From Amoebophrya sp. AT5.2 (lineage: Eukaryota; Sar; Dinophyceae; Syndiniales; Amoebophryaceae): a DNA stretch of 12,712 nucleotides. The stretch lies in assembly GCA_005223375.1 (NCBI GenBank), contig RXOD01005733.1:1-12712 (forward strand). Direction: 5' to 3'. Below the pieces are notes generated by a model. The model made no database searches. It was given only the letters and a program-made list of their open reading frames with translations, and was not told where the DNA came from. The position numbers and the translations under genes are program-made. Positions 1-7,870 of the stretch are shown here, in pieces (position 1 is the stretch's first letter; each line of letters starts with the position of its first letter).

Positions 1-871
1 AGTACGCCAAAACAAGTTGCCCCTGGTGCCGGAACCGCGACGGCGACGAGCGCAGACAAGATAAAGCGGAAGCCGAAGACGCTCGCGGACATTTTGAACC
101 TTCGCCGGGTGCTTTCCCCCCGCGAGCGCAAGGCGCTGCATCTCCGCGACAAGTTCCAGGACTTTCCTCTCTCTCCGGAGGGGGCGAACATACTGGCTGC
201 CAATCACGACGTTCGTTGCGACACGGTCACGGTCGGCCTGCCCTTCGGCGCGAGCCTCCGCACCGCCGGCACGCTCGCCTGTCGGCAGGGCCGGCTCGTG
301 CTCGCCGGCGACGAAATCTCTGGCACCTTCCTGGCCGCGGCTGCGCCGAGCGACGCGTCGAACTCGCTGTTTTCAGACGAAGACTTAAGTCGAAACCAAC
401 CGGCGCCAAAACGATTCCGGACGCAATCCCAACCAGTTTCAAAATCTCAGGACTTCGCGACTTCGTCAAAATGCGCGGCACTCTTGCTCTTTCTTTTGTC
501 TTGGGTGGCGCTTAGGTTTTCGCGACAGGTTTAGAGCTTTTGAGCTCCTCGCGCTAGGTATGACGAAGTGGAGATGTGCGAGGCACTTTGGCCCCGTACG
601 AACTTGGCAACTTCGGGGCTCTGTTTGAGTATTAGAAGGGATTTAAAAAGCAATTAAAAGGCTAATAAAAGGATATTCCAAGAAAAATCACGAGATAGGT
701 CAGAAGTAGGTAAGAGAAAAATCACGACCAGCCACCTTATTATGGGATTGAACGCCGAGCGACGCGTCGAACTCGCTGTTTTCAGACGAAGACTTAAGAC
801 TGGAGGATGAGCTCGGTAGAAGAAACCCGCAGGAAAGACGCCGGAAAGATACCGGAAAGACGACAAGTTAG
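1..871 (+). CDS. 3' end of a gene of unknown function, interrupted by a repeat-flanked intron-like unit (partial)
   Basis: Frame 1 is open from the left edge, so the 5' end lies outside the window. The visible part has a basic Thr/Ala-rich stretch, then a compact region around residues 30-115 (LSPRERKALHLRDKFQDFPL, then LPFGASLRTAGTLACRQGRL), and an acidic end (NSLFSDEDL). I do not recognise a family. Read straight through, the frame ends with TAG at 532-534. However, the last 46 coding bases before 390 recur exactly at 753-798. Joining copy 1 to copy 2 keeps the frame and gives a charged tail (RLEDELGRRNPQERRRKD) ending with TAG at 869-871. The spliced form is my preferred model because that tail reads like a normal hydrophilic C-terminus, whereas the read-through tail ends in an odd hydrophobic stretch. 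Splice points are uncertain, and no GT-AG pair fits removal at the repeat. Confidence 0.5.
344..389 (+). repeat. 46-bp direct repeat, copy 1 (coding)
   Basis: Identical to 753-798 over all 46 bases, offset 409. It lies at the end of the open frame of the first gene and encodes SDASNSLFSDEDL. It is far too long for chance in a window of this size. Confidence 0.95.
390..752 (+). other. Probable non-canonical intron or insertion between 46-bp direct repeats
   Basis: Removing one repeat plus this segment (409 nt in all) restores an open frame from 1 to 868. Within the ambiguity allowed by the repeat, junctions ending in AG would start CG, AC or TC, so none is GT-AG. A 9-bp inverted pair lies inside (463-471 with 560-568). 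It could be an intron made by tandem duplication of an exon end, or simply a duplication with an orphan second copy. The window alone cannot decide between these. Confidence 0.45.
753..798 (+). repeat. 46-bp direct repeat, copy 2
   Basis: Exact second copy of 344-389. In the frame continuous with copy 1 after removing 409 nt, it leads into a 24-codon tail ending at 871. The segment between the copies (390-752) is more AT-rich and has stops in all forward frames, as expected of an intron. It also holds a 13-bp direct repeat (681-693 and 715-727). Confidence 0.95.
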
Positions 872-1278
872 ACACGACTTAGATAGACAATAGACGAACG
901 CAGAGAGTAGACGGATGCGCAGAGCCGCCACAAGGACATCGCGCGGCGGGTCTAGTCGTGTCGATTTTAGAGCGTAAAGTGGTAAAGTAGGGACGCGGTG
1001 TGTCTAGAATCTGTCGCCCTGTAGGGTGCAGCTCGTCGTATACAGCTGGTATTTTTTTGCTATCGATGGTCGTCGCTGTCTTGAGCATGGCCGTCAGTCT
1101 CTGAACCTTTGCTCGCCAGATGTTGGCTGTCTAGAAATGCAGCTTCACGGTCTAGACCAAGGCCCACCAATTGTTTATCCCCACACTTTCCAGCGTCTCT
1201 CATGGGAAAGAAAGTATCGAGCCCGTCCAGTCTTTAGAAGACCAATCCGGGGAAAACGCGGAGAAGACAGCCGCCGTG
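872..1278. other. Intergenic or 5' UTR stretch without a supported gene
   Basis: About 400 bases lie between the TAG at 871 and the chosen start at 1279. An open frame runs through its right part into the next gene, but the first ATG in that frame is at 1279. One out-of-frame ATG at 1202 opens a 13-codon uORF ending at a TAG just before 1243. I see no RNA gene or strong repeat here. Confidence 0.5.
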
Positions 1279-2629
1279 ATGGACGCGCGGTCGCAGCAGT
1301 GGACCCGCACGGTCGACGACCTGTTCGAGGGCGCCAGCAAGGAGTTCTACGAGTTGAACCCCGACGCGCCGCTGAACCTGAACGGGAACCGGTTTCTGGA
1401 GCGGCTGCGCGACGGCAACAGCTGCCTCGAGGTCCCCACCGAAGTGTACGAACACGGAGAACCGCCCGCGGACTCGCTCGACCCGATCCAGATGCAGCAG
1501 TTTACTGTGGACCCGTTGTACTTCTACCAAACGCTGAACCTAGACCCGAACAAATTCGGGAAGGGGGGGGCAGAGAGCGACGACAAGATCAAGGCGGCCT
1601 TCCACGAGGTGGAGCAGCGGTACAAGGAGGCGAAGGACGCGAAGAGCCTGAAAAAAGTGATCCTGGGGGACGACGGCTTCGCACAGTCGCTGCGCGAGAG
1701 CGATCCGGCGCCGCTGGAACGCACCGGGGACGTGGGGGTGGCGAATTTCGTGGAGCTCCAGATGAACAAGGCGAGGGAAGCGTACCTACACCTGTTCTCG
1801 GCGAAAGCGCGGCAACGCTACAAGAACGAGGGGAAGCAGTACGTCCAGGTAGGCTCAAGGGCGGTCGCGGTCAACTTCCTGGGCGCGAAGCTGGACCGGG
1901 TGCGCTTGTGTTTGCGGAACGCACGCTGCTTCGAATGCTCGATCATGCCGCGGCACTGGGGCGAGCACTGCCTCCTGGACAGCGGAGACCAAAGCTTCTT
2001 CCAAGAAAACCTACGCAAAATGGAGGTCACCGGCCAAGACGGTGTCGTCGCGAAAATGAGGATGAAGTACTTCGTATGTTTTAACTGCAGACTATATTAT
2101 CCTACGCTGCAGACCAACAGTTACAGTTTTTTCGCACTACACAAACTCGAAAAATAAACTTTTGTCACCATGAATGATCCATCGCTCGTCGACCAGGTTG
2201 TCGCATTTTCTGCAGAACCTCGGCGACGCGCAGTTCGAGTCTGGCAAGGCGCTGTCCACGATGGACCGCATCAAGGATACGATTCGCGATTACAACAACG
2301 ACCTCGAGGTGGCGCGGTCCGAGATCTCGGCGGACATTCCGCGGCACCTGAACTCCATGGGCACCAACATGCAGCGCTACAAGCGCGCGGTGCAGGAGTC
2401 GTTCGAGGCGAGGGGGATGCTGGATCCCTCCGAGCTCAAGTACAACGACAAGAAGACAGACAACGCAGATGCCGCGTTGCGAGACTCCACCACCGGAAAA
2501 ACCGAGTTCGACCAGGTGCCCACCGGGGAGTGGATCACCCGGAGGAAAACGCCCCAGGACTGGCGACACATGCGCAAAAACGGAATCTCGCCGCTTAAGC
2601 CACGGCGAAGATGTCGGATGAGCCAGCTG
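1279..2629 (+). CDS. Protein with degenerate HPD-less J-like domain (5' part of a multi-exon gene)
   Basis: I start at ATG 1279 because it is the first in frame and has G at -3 and +4. Exon 1 (1279-2073) encodes 265 residues. Residues 81-186 resemble a J domain: helix I YFYQTLNLDP, helix II DDKIKAAFHEVEQRYKEAKD, and a last helix with AREAYLHLFSAKARQRYKNEG. The HPD motif that stimulates Hsp70 ATPase is missing, and about 40 extra residues sit between helix II and the final helix. A Cys group follows at C211, C217, C220 and C231. Exon 2 (2216-2629, 138 codons) is charged and helical. The joining intron at 2074-2215 is phase 0 with GTATGT and a good acceptor. A J-like fold without HPD would be non-catalytic, as in Tim16-type proteins, but no specific role can be assigned. 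It probably continues into 3005-4624. Confidence 0.6.
2074..2215 (+). other. GT-AG intron, 142 nt, phase 0
   Basis: The donor TTC|GTATGT and the acceptor CATTTTCTGCAG|AAC are near consensus, the segment is clearly more AT-rich than its flanks, and both ends are phase 0. An alternative donor at 1849 (CAG|GTAGGC), also phase 0, would give a 367-nt intron and drop 75 codons that look coding, so I favour 2074. Confidence 0.7.
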
Positions 2630-3004
2630 GTAAGTCAGAAAGAACACGTGCGCACCTTAACTGTACAGCACGGCGAGGTTAGCACCAAGCCACAACGTTG
2701 TTGGTGTCTGGGTCTGCTTTTTTTTTTCATCGCTTTGGAACCCGAATATCTGTAGGCTGTAGGCAATGGCGAGGCCGAGGAATTCGATCCTATAATCGTC
2801 TCTCGGTGTCCTCTTACAACTGCGGTCGAATGGGGCGCCCGCGTCTCTGATAGCCGCGGCCACGAGAAGTCAACATCCTCTTCCTGGTCTACTGGGCCCG
2901 TCCTTCGGACCGTATGAGGATGACTCGCCGTGTGGGCTGCCTCTCGCCCGCGCCGCTGGACGATGGATCATAGGGACGTCTTTTGGTTTCACCGGCATTA
3001 ATAG
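2630..3004 (+). other. Intron region, possibly two introns with a 52-codon cassette exon (2756-2911)
   Basis: The donor at 2630 is GTAAGT directly after CTG, phase 0. One acceptor at 2755 follows a long T-tract and opens a clean phase-0 frame of 52 codons (2756-2911) ending at a GTATGA donor. The acceptor at 3004 (CATTAATAG|GCT) is also phase 0 for the downstream exon. So 2630-3004 may be one 375-nt intron, or two introns of 126 and 93 nt around an optional exon that does not change the frame. A third possibility is that the downstream frame is a separate gene starting at ATG 3026. Confidence 0.5.
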
Positions 3005-4624
3005 GCTATACCAGTTGGCCCGAGCATGAGGATGGAAAACGTGGATGAGGACCGGTTGAATGGGCATGTCAGCTTCGATTGGGCGAACAAGCGCGCTGCC
3101 ACGGACAGGCTGACCACCAAAGACCCAAAACAAGAGCAACTGCCCCAGGTCGACGAAATCGCGGCCGTGAAACCAATGGACGAAATCGCGGCCGTGAAAC
3201 CAATGGAGAGCCCGGAGATCATGGAGTCGCAACTTGGTGCTAACGAGGCCATGGCAGCTCCCGTCGAGGAGGAGGCGCAGAACGTGAAGAAAGCAGACGG
3301 CAGTATCGTGGAGCAAAAGCACGTGCCAGACCCAGACGCGTGGCACCCGTACGCGTATGGGGTCGATGTGGAGCCAAAGATGCTCTCCGAAAAACCAGTC
3401 GCCGGCGGAGGAGCGGCAGCTGTAGAACTCCAGGATGAAGGAGGTGGTGATACTCATACTGGTGTAAAGGTACACAGAAACACCGACGAGAAGACAAACA
3501 AGAACAAGGCCGACGACAAGAGGAAAGTAGAAGAGGAACTACCGACTGGCGATCGCGACCGCGTCCCTCCTGCAAATTATGCAGAAGAGGCTCGAACACC
3601 TTCGGTCCCAGGCAATGAAGATGACGAGCAGGAGCCAGGACAATCAGCTGCATCGTTAGAAGAGGACAACACAGAAGACCACGACGGCGGACAGGCACAA
3701 GAGTCCTCGTCCGCAGAGGTCTCCGACAGGGACACTGACGAGAGCAGCGCCAGCCGGAAGAGCACAGCAGCATGGAATTGGAACAAGATGCTGCGTCGCG
3801 TCAACGGCCGCAGCGGCGCTCGAACCTCAACTTCTACATCTGCAGCCGAGCGAGAAGATGATTCTCGAGGCGAGACCTTCGGAGCGGCCACGTCCTCGTT
3901 CTTTGGACGACTCTACGAAAAAGCGCGAAATTGGTTCTTCACCTCAGGAGATGATGCAGCCGCGTCGCCTTCCTCTACTAATCAACACACAGGACGGCAA
4001 GGGGGAACCGGGGGAGGCGGAGCGCCTGCAGACAACGTCGAGGCCACGACGACAATTACCTCCAACAGCAACACCGCCCCGATCGCGACATCTTTTGTGC
4101 AACTGCAGATGACGGAGAAGCAAGGAAAGTCAGAAGATGAAGCGGGAATGACGGAAGAGGAACAAGAGAAGAGGAACAGCGAAATGGAGGAGGACAAGCA
4201 TTACGAGGCGGAGAAGAAGGAGGCATTGGACTCGATCAAGGAAGCCTGGGAAGAGGTCCAAAATCGGCAAAACGATCCCGTGGATCCGACGAAACCCATG
4301 GAGACCTTCAGTAAAGCAGCGGAGGACGTTTTGACCATCTCGGAATTGCCAGTGCGGGAGTATGACAAGCAAGTGCGAAACCACGCGAAGGCCAGAGTGA
4401 AAAGGGCGAAGGAGGAAAAGGAGAAAAAAAATGGGTCGAGGTCGACGAGCAGTAGTCTACTACAGGATGTTGCTGCCATTGCCGAGCACGACGATCTGGA
4501 GCACGACAGGTCGGCGGCGAGCACAGGCGAAACGAAAGTAGTAGAACAGCAAAAGGACGAGCAGCAGCAGGTCCAGGTGACTCCTCAAAAAATGGCTGCG
4601 GGGGAAGAAAAAAAGTCAAAGTAA
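3005..4624 (+). CDS. Long acidic low-complexity protein region (3' exon of the J-like gene, or a separate gene from ATG 3026)
   Basis: A single open frame of 539 codons ends with TAA at 4622-4624. The product is rich in Glu, Asp, Lys, Ser and Gln, with no recognisable catalytic domain. It has an in-frame 9-residue tandem repeat (DEIAAVKPM twice, 3152-3205), Ser/Asp/Glu-rich stretches, and a Lys/Glu-rich probable coiled coil roughly at 4130-4430 (EEEQEKRNSEMEEDKHYEAE, then RAKEEKEKK). The end is Gln- and Lys-rich (EQQKDEQQQVQVTPQK). There is no signal peptide and no membrane helix. Phase compatibility with the upstream exon suggests one gene, but ATG 3026, just after an in-frame TAG at 3002, would serve as an independent start. 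Function is unknown; disordered scaffold-like proteins have this composition. Confidence 0.65.
   Translation, partial: AIPVGPSMRMENVDEDRLNGHVSFDWANKRAATDRLTTKDPKQEQLPQVDEIAAVKPMDEIAAVKPMESPEIMESQLGANEAMAAPVEEEAQNVKKADGSIVEQKHVPDPDAWHPYAYGVDVEPKMLSEKPVAGGGAAAVELQDEGGGDTHTGVKVHRNTDEKTNKNKADDKRKVEEELPTGDRDRVPPANYAEEARTPSVPGNEDDEQEPGQSAASLEEDNTEDHDGGQAQESSSAEVSDRDTDESSASRKSTAAWNWNKMLRRVNGRSGARTSTSTSAAEREDDSRGETFGAATSSFFGRLYEKARNWFFTSGDDAAASPSSTNQHTGRQGGTGGGGAPADNVEATTTITSNSNTAPIATSFVQLQMTEKQGKSEDEAGMTEEEQEKRNSEMEEDKHYEAEKKEALDSIKEAWEEVQNRQNDPVDPTKPMETFSKAAEDVLTISELPVREYDKQVRNHAKARVKRAKEEKEKKNGSRSTSSSLLQDVAAIAEHDDLEHDRSAASTGETKVVEQQKDEQQQVQVTPQKMAAGEEKKSK
3152..3205 (+). repeat. 27-bp perfect tandem repeat, two copies, in frame
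   Basis: 3152-3178 and 3179-3205 are identical and encode DEIAAVKPM twice. The unit is a multiple of three, so copy-number change would not break the frame. Confidence 0.95.
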
Positions 4625-5131
4625 GGAGCTTCTTTACGACAAAACTGAGTCGAAATTCCGCCGTGGTGCTCCCCCTGATCCCTTGATGATGTACAACATC
4701 GCATCCATGCGATGCATGCACTGCTTGCTGTGTCTGCGTCGACCACGACGTGTTCAGTGCTTGTTCATGAATTTCGATTTCCAACTGGTCTTGTCTCGCA
4801 GTGACTCGCTCATCGTAACAAAATTCGCACCGTAAGCCGATCTTCTACTCCAAGCTGCAAGATCTTCAGGACGATCACGATTCGGTTAACGATCTATCAA
4901 CACCTATCTCGAGGATCACTCGAAGGTACATCAGCACGGACCATGAAACTCATGTGTCGCGACGAGCAATGATCAGCAACGAGCGATACATAGTGAAACT
5001 CCAACTACGTGAAAAAAGAAAATATACGACATCTATACTAAGAAACTGATGAAAGTATTGCGAGTAGCAGTAAGTATTGAGTCAGCTACTTTTGACATTG
5101 ACTTGCTTTGATTTCGAAGGGTGTGGTGAAA
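4625..5131. other. Intergenic stretch without a supported gene
   Basis: About 500 bases lie between the TAA at 4624 and ATG 5132. No long frame with coding character is seen on either strand. A short inverted repeat with 8-bp arms and a 2-nt spacer (4697-4704 with 4707-4714) is present. The right half is AT-rich, as expected for a 3' UTR, spacer or 5' UTR. I see no recognisable promoter motif. Confidence 0.5.
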
Positions 5132-6539
5132 ATGGATCCGCCACGGGACCAGCACTTCCAGCAGCCGCTAAGGCTCCCAGCACTACCGGAGCTACGGCCT
5201 CCAGCCGCGGAACCAGTGTTGCCAGCGCCAGTAGCGTTGGATGAGCGAGAGCGCCCAGCTCAAGGTATTGCGCCGCCTGTGACTTCGTCGACCTCGACGC
5301 AGCCGCCCATTACAATTCAGCCGCGGCAAGAGGCGCAGCCTAATCTGCCTGCTGAGCAATTACGGAAGTATGAAAAGGACCCCGAGCAACAAGTGCTGCA
5401 GGGGGGATACGGGCAACCACTTCCATCAGTGCCGACCACGGCGGCGGGCACGCAGCAAATACAAGTGCAGCAGCACCATCAACCGATGACGCAGCAGCAG
5501 CCACAACAGCGGCCGCCGCAGCAGCAAGGAGCGGCGCTACCGTCACACCAGCAGTGGGCAGCCCCCATTCATGCCGGGCCGCAATCATCAATGCCAATCG
5601 AAGAGCCGGCGCCTCCAGCGGGGGTGCCTCGTCAAGTAGAGACTGTAGCGGGGACATCGGGATCAGCATCAACACCAACGAGTGCGACCACATCAAGGCC
5701 ACTTTCTTGGTGCTCGGTTCCGGCCCAGCATCATCCGGGAGTAGACCAACAGCAGGAGCAGGGGCAGCACCACCAGCAGGCGCAGCATTTCCAGTACCAG
5801 CAGCATCAGCAACCGCAAGCCCAGCACCCGCTCCCGCATCAACAACCGCTGGGGATCGCGTCGCATACAACGCAACCACAGCCCATTTACCAACACCAGC
5901 CTTCAACGCATCAAGATCAACAACACCCTATCATGTACCACGACCCACTGCAGCAGCAGCAGGCGCAGGCGCAGGGACACTCAAGTATGGTTTGACTTTC
6001 CCTTCCTACTTCTTCCTCGATGAATTTACCTGCCTCAAATGTAAGTGTTTGCACGTATCAGTTTTAAGTTTTTCAAATGGAGGAAAAAACTTGTTGCTAT
6101 GCCGCCTACCTGTCCATCCAAAAGGACGTAAAGTTGAAGACTGGTCGATCAAAGAGAAGCTCGTAATCGCTATCATCGCTCGAATCAATTTTGCGCCGCC
6201 GCCACCACAGACACAGTGACGACTACCACGACCGCAAGTACTGCTTCGGCCACGGCGGCGGCGCCACCTCCACCGCCTTCCGGCCAGAAGCTTATGTATG
6301 TTGAGCACGAGGAGCACCTTGGTCGCAACAAGCCGTACGAGTTTGGGTGTCGTGACAACAGCAACCCCATTGGCGAGTTAGGCTGCGACAAGCGCTCAGA
6401 GCCCTTGCTTGTCTGGAAGTTTTTCTGTCCGCTTTGCACGGTGCTCAACTACGACGGCTGCCAGAGCCGGGGCTGCCCCTCCGTCGTGCTCGCATTCCTA
6501 CTCGGCTGCTGCTACACTGCTTGCTGTTGGACGCCGTAG
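5132..6539 (+). CDS. Gln/His/Pro-rich protein with a C-terminal Cys-rich hydrophobic domain (two exons)
   Basis: Exon 1 (5132-5984, 284 codons) is strongly Gln-, His- and Pro-rich with several CAG-type runs, typical of disordered or prion-like regions. A phase-1 intron (5985-6210) joins it to exon 2 (6211-6539), which begins with a Thr/Ala/Pro linker including five prolines. Exon 2 continues into a Cys-rich domain: YEFGC, GELGCDKRSEPLLVWKFFCP, then LCTVLNYDGCQSRGCPSV, and a hydrophobic stretch VLAFLLGCCYTACCW ending at TAG 6537-6539. Paired Cys around a short hydrophobic segment recall small Cys-rich membrane-associated domains of the PLAC8 or LITAF type, but the match is too loose to name a family. 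No start lies upstream in frame except a TTG. The in-frame sequence after the TAG also looks coding (separate entry). Confidence 0.6.
5985..6210 (+). other. GT-AG intron, 226 nt, phase 1
   Basis: The donor CAA|GTATGG and the acceptor CCACCACAG|AC agree in phase (both 1), and the segment is more AT-rich than its flanks. A second acceptor AG lies 6 nt downstream (6215-6216), so alternative use would add or drop two residues. Without splicing, the Gln-rich frame would stop at 5995. Confidence 0.6.
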
Positions 6540-6761
6540 CTCTGGGGTAAGCATTATCACCGCGGCAAGAAGTACCTGGTGGGAGCGCCGGTAACAGCAC
6601 AACAACTCAACAACTCGGTACCTTGTGCTGCAGGCAGCTATTCGTGTTCCTACTCTTACCTGGAAGACGAGGACGACGACGGATGGGATTCCGACTCCAC
6701 CTACTTTGATGACGCCGGCGAAGATGATCATGATGCGCATGCGGTTCTTGCGCCGGTTTAG
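6540..6761 (+). other. In-frame acidic extension after a single TAG (possible real C-terminus)
   Basis: The frame of the Cys-rich exon continues past TAG 6537-6539 without another stop until TAG 6759-6761. It contains KHYHRGKKYLVGAP and a Tyr/Asp/Glu-rich tail (YLEDEDDDGWDSDSTYFDDA). A GT-AG intron of 87 nt (GTAAGC at 6547 to CTGCAG at 6633) has matching phase 1 at both ends but lies after the TAG and does not remove it. Possible explanations are read-through, an unusual intron covering the TAG, a base error, or an untranslated remnant. Confidence 0.4.
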
Positions 6762-7870
6762 AATTTCTCGAAAAGTATAAATTTAAAGTCAGTCTTTTTA
6801 TTAGCTCTGCGGCCTCTGCATCTGCTACTTGAAGATCAAGATGTTGCTTTATTCCAAGTAGGAGGTGGTCCCACAAATAAATTGTGGATAGAAAAATATC
6901 TGAAACTGAAGCAAAAGAACCCACACTGGCCAACCACCCAGAGTGGTGCTGGTCTTCGTCTTCTTCTTTCATTCTACTACCACGTGCACGTCTAAAAATG
7001 ATAATCATAAATCTGAAGAAGGATTATGATTCCGGGGATCATTCCGATTCACTACATTCTCATTCATAGATGAATTTATTACTTTCTTAAGTTTCTCAAG
7101 CTCAAGAAGGACCACATCGTCGGAGACCCAGATGATGATCTTACACTTTCTTACACCCCGACATGAGCATGAGATCGAGAACAGCACTGCTCATGATCAT
7201 GTGTTGCACATGCATGCAGCCAGGACGAGCTAAAGAAAATATTTTGCTATTGATGCTGTACCTTTAACTAATCGACGAAATTTGCCATGGCTTTGTCAGC
7301 TTGTGGGTCCTCCTCCATTCATTGGAGGTTTTCCCGCCGAATAAATGTGCGTGCTTAGCCGTAGACCTTCAGCAGGAGCTGTAGCTGGACCGGGGCCTAT
7401 GCAGGAGCTCGAGCTGTAGCTGTAGCATAGCCGGGAGCGAAGATCACGATCACGCTACTTCTGAGGGAGCGACCCCGAGAGACAAGGAGCGAGCCAAGCC
7501 AATCGTCCGAAAAGGAAAAACTTGTCAAAAAGTTGGAAAAGCCCGGGATTAAAAATACTCCCTCCCCTACTTGTTCTAGAAGTACTTGTCGCAGCGCGAG
7601 CGCCGCCGCCGTCCGTCGCGGCCTCATCTGCCACTGACTTCCACCTGGCTCTGGCTTTGGCTTTGGGCAATAAAATAGATTAGGGTTGCAGCAGTAATAA
7701 AGGGGTAGGTGATGCTGGTGGTTCAATTACGGCACAAATTGGCTCGAGCTCGACGATGAAGTAATACGCCTAGGTAGTTCGGGCTTTCGCCTTCGCCATC
7801 GCATTCCGCAGAGCAGCCGCGTTCGCCCCTTCCCCACCAGCACCTTCACCTGCGTCAAAAATTCTCAAAG
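6762..7870. other. 1.1-kb stretch without a supported gene
   Basis: Mostly AT-rich, with ATGATC and GAAGAAGGA-type low complexity in the left half. Reverse-strand frames of 100-133 codons exist but have no coding look or recognisable domain. Noted details: a 12-bp direct repeat GAGCTGTAGCTG at 7376-7387 and 7411-7422; a small hairpin at about 7312-7328 with 6-bp arms; and an open frame without Met from 7778 leading into the next gene. I see no RNA gene. Promoter and 5' UTR of the channel gene must lie in its right end. Confidence 0.5.

Noticed and set aside
1026..2084. 352-codon + strand frame overlapping the J-like gene
   Set aside because: Arg/Gly-rich shadow frame. The overlapping frame has better residue composition, a recognisable fold pattern and phase-matched introns.
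4697..4714. 8-bp-arm inverted repeat in the intergenic stretch
   Set aside because: Short, without a T-run or conserved context, and bacterial-type terminators are not expected in this genome.
7397..7726. Reverse-strand open frame of 109 codons
   Set aside because: No domain, mixed composition, and on the opposite strand to all other genes, so there is no support as a gene.
7736..7752. ATTGGCTCGAG, similar to the end of the dinoflagellate spliced leader (TTTGGCTCAAG)
   Set aside because: Only a short partial match with mismatches. The 5' half of the leader is not there, so it could easily be chance.
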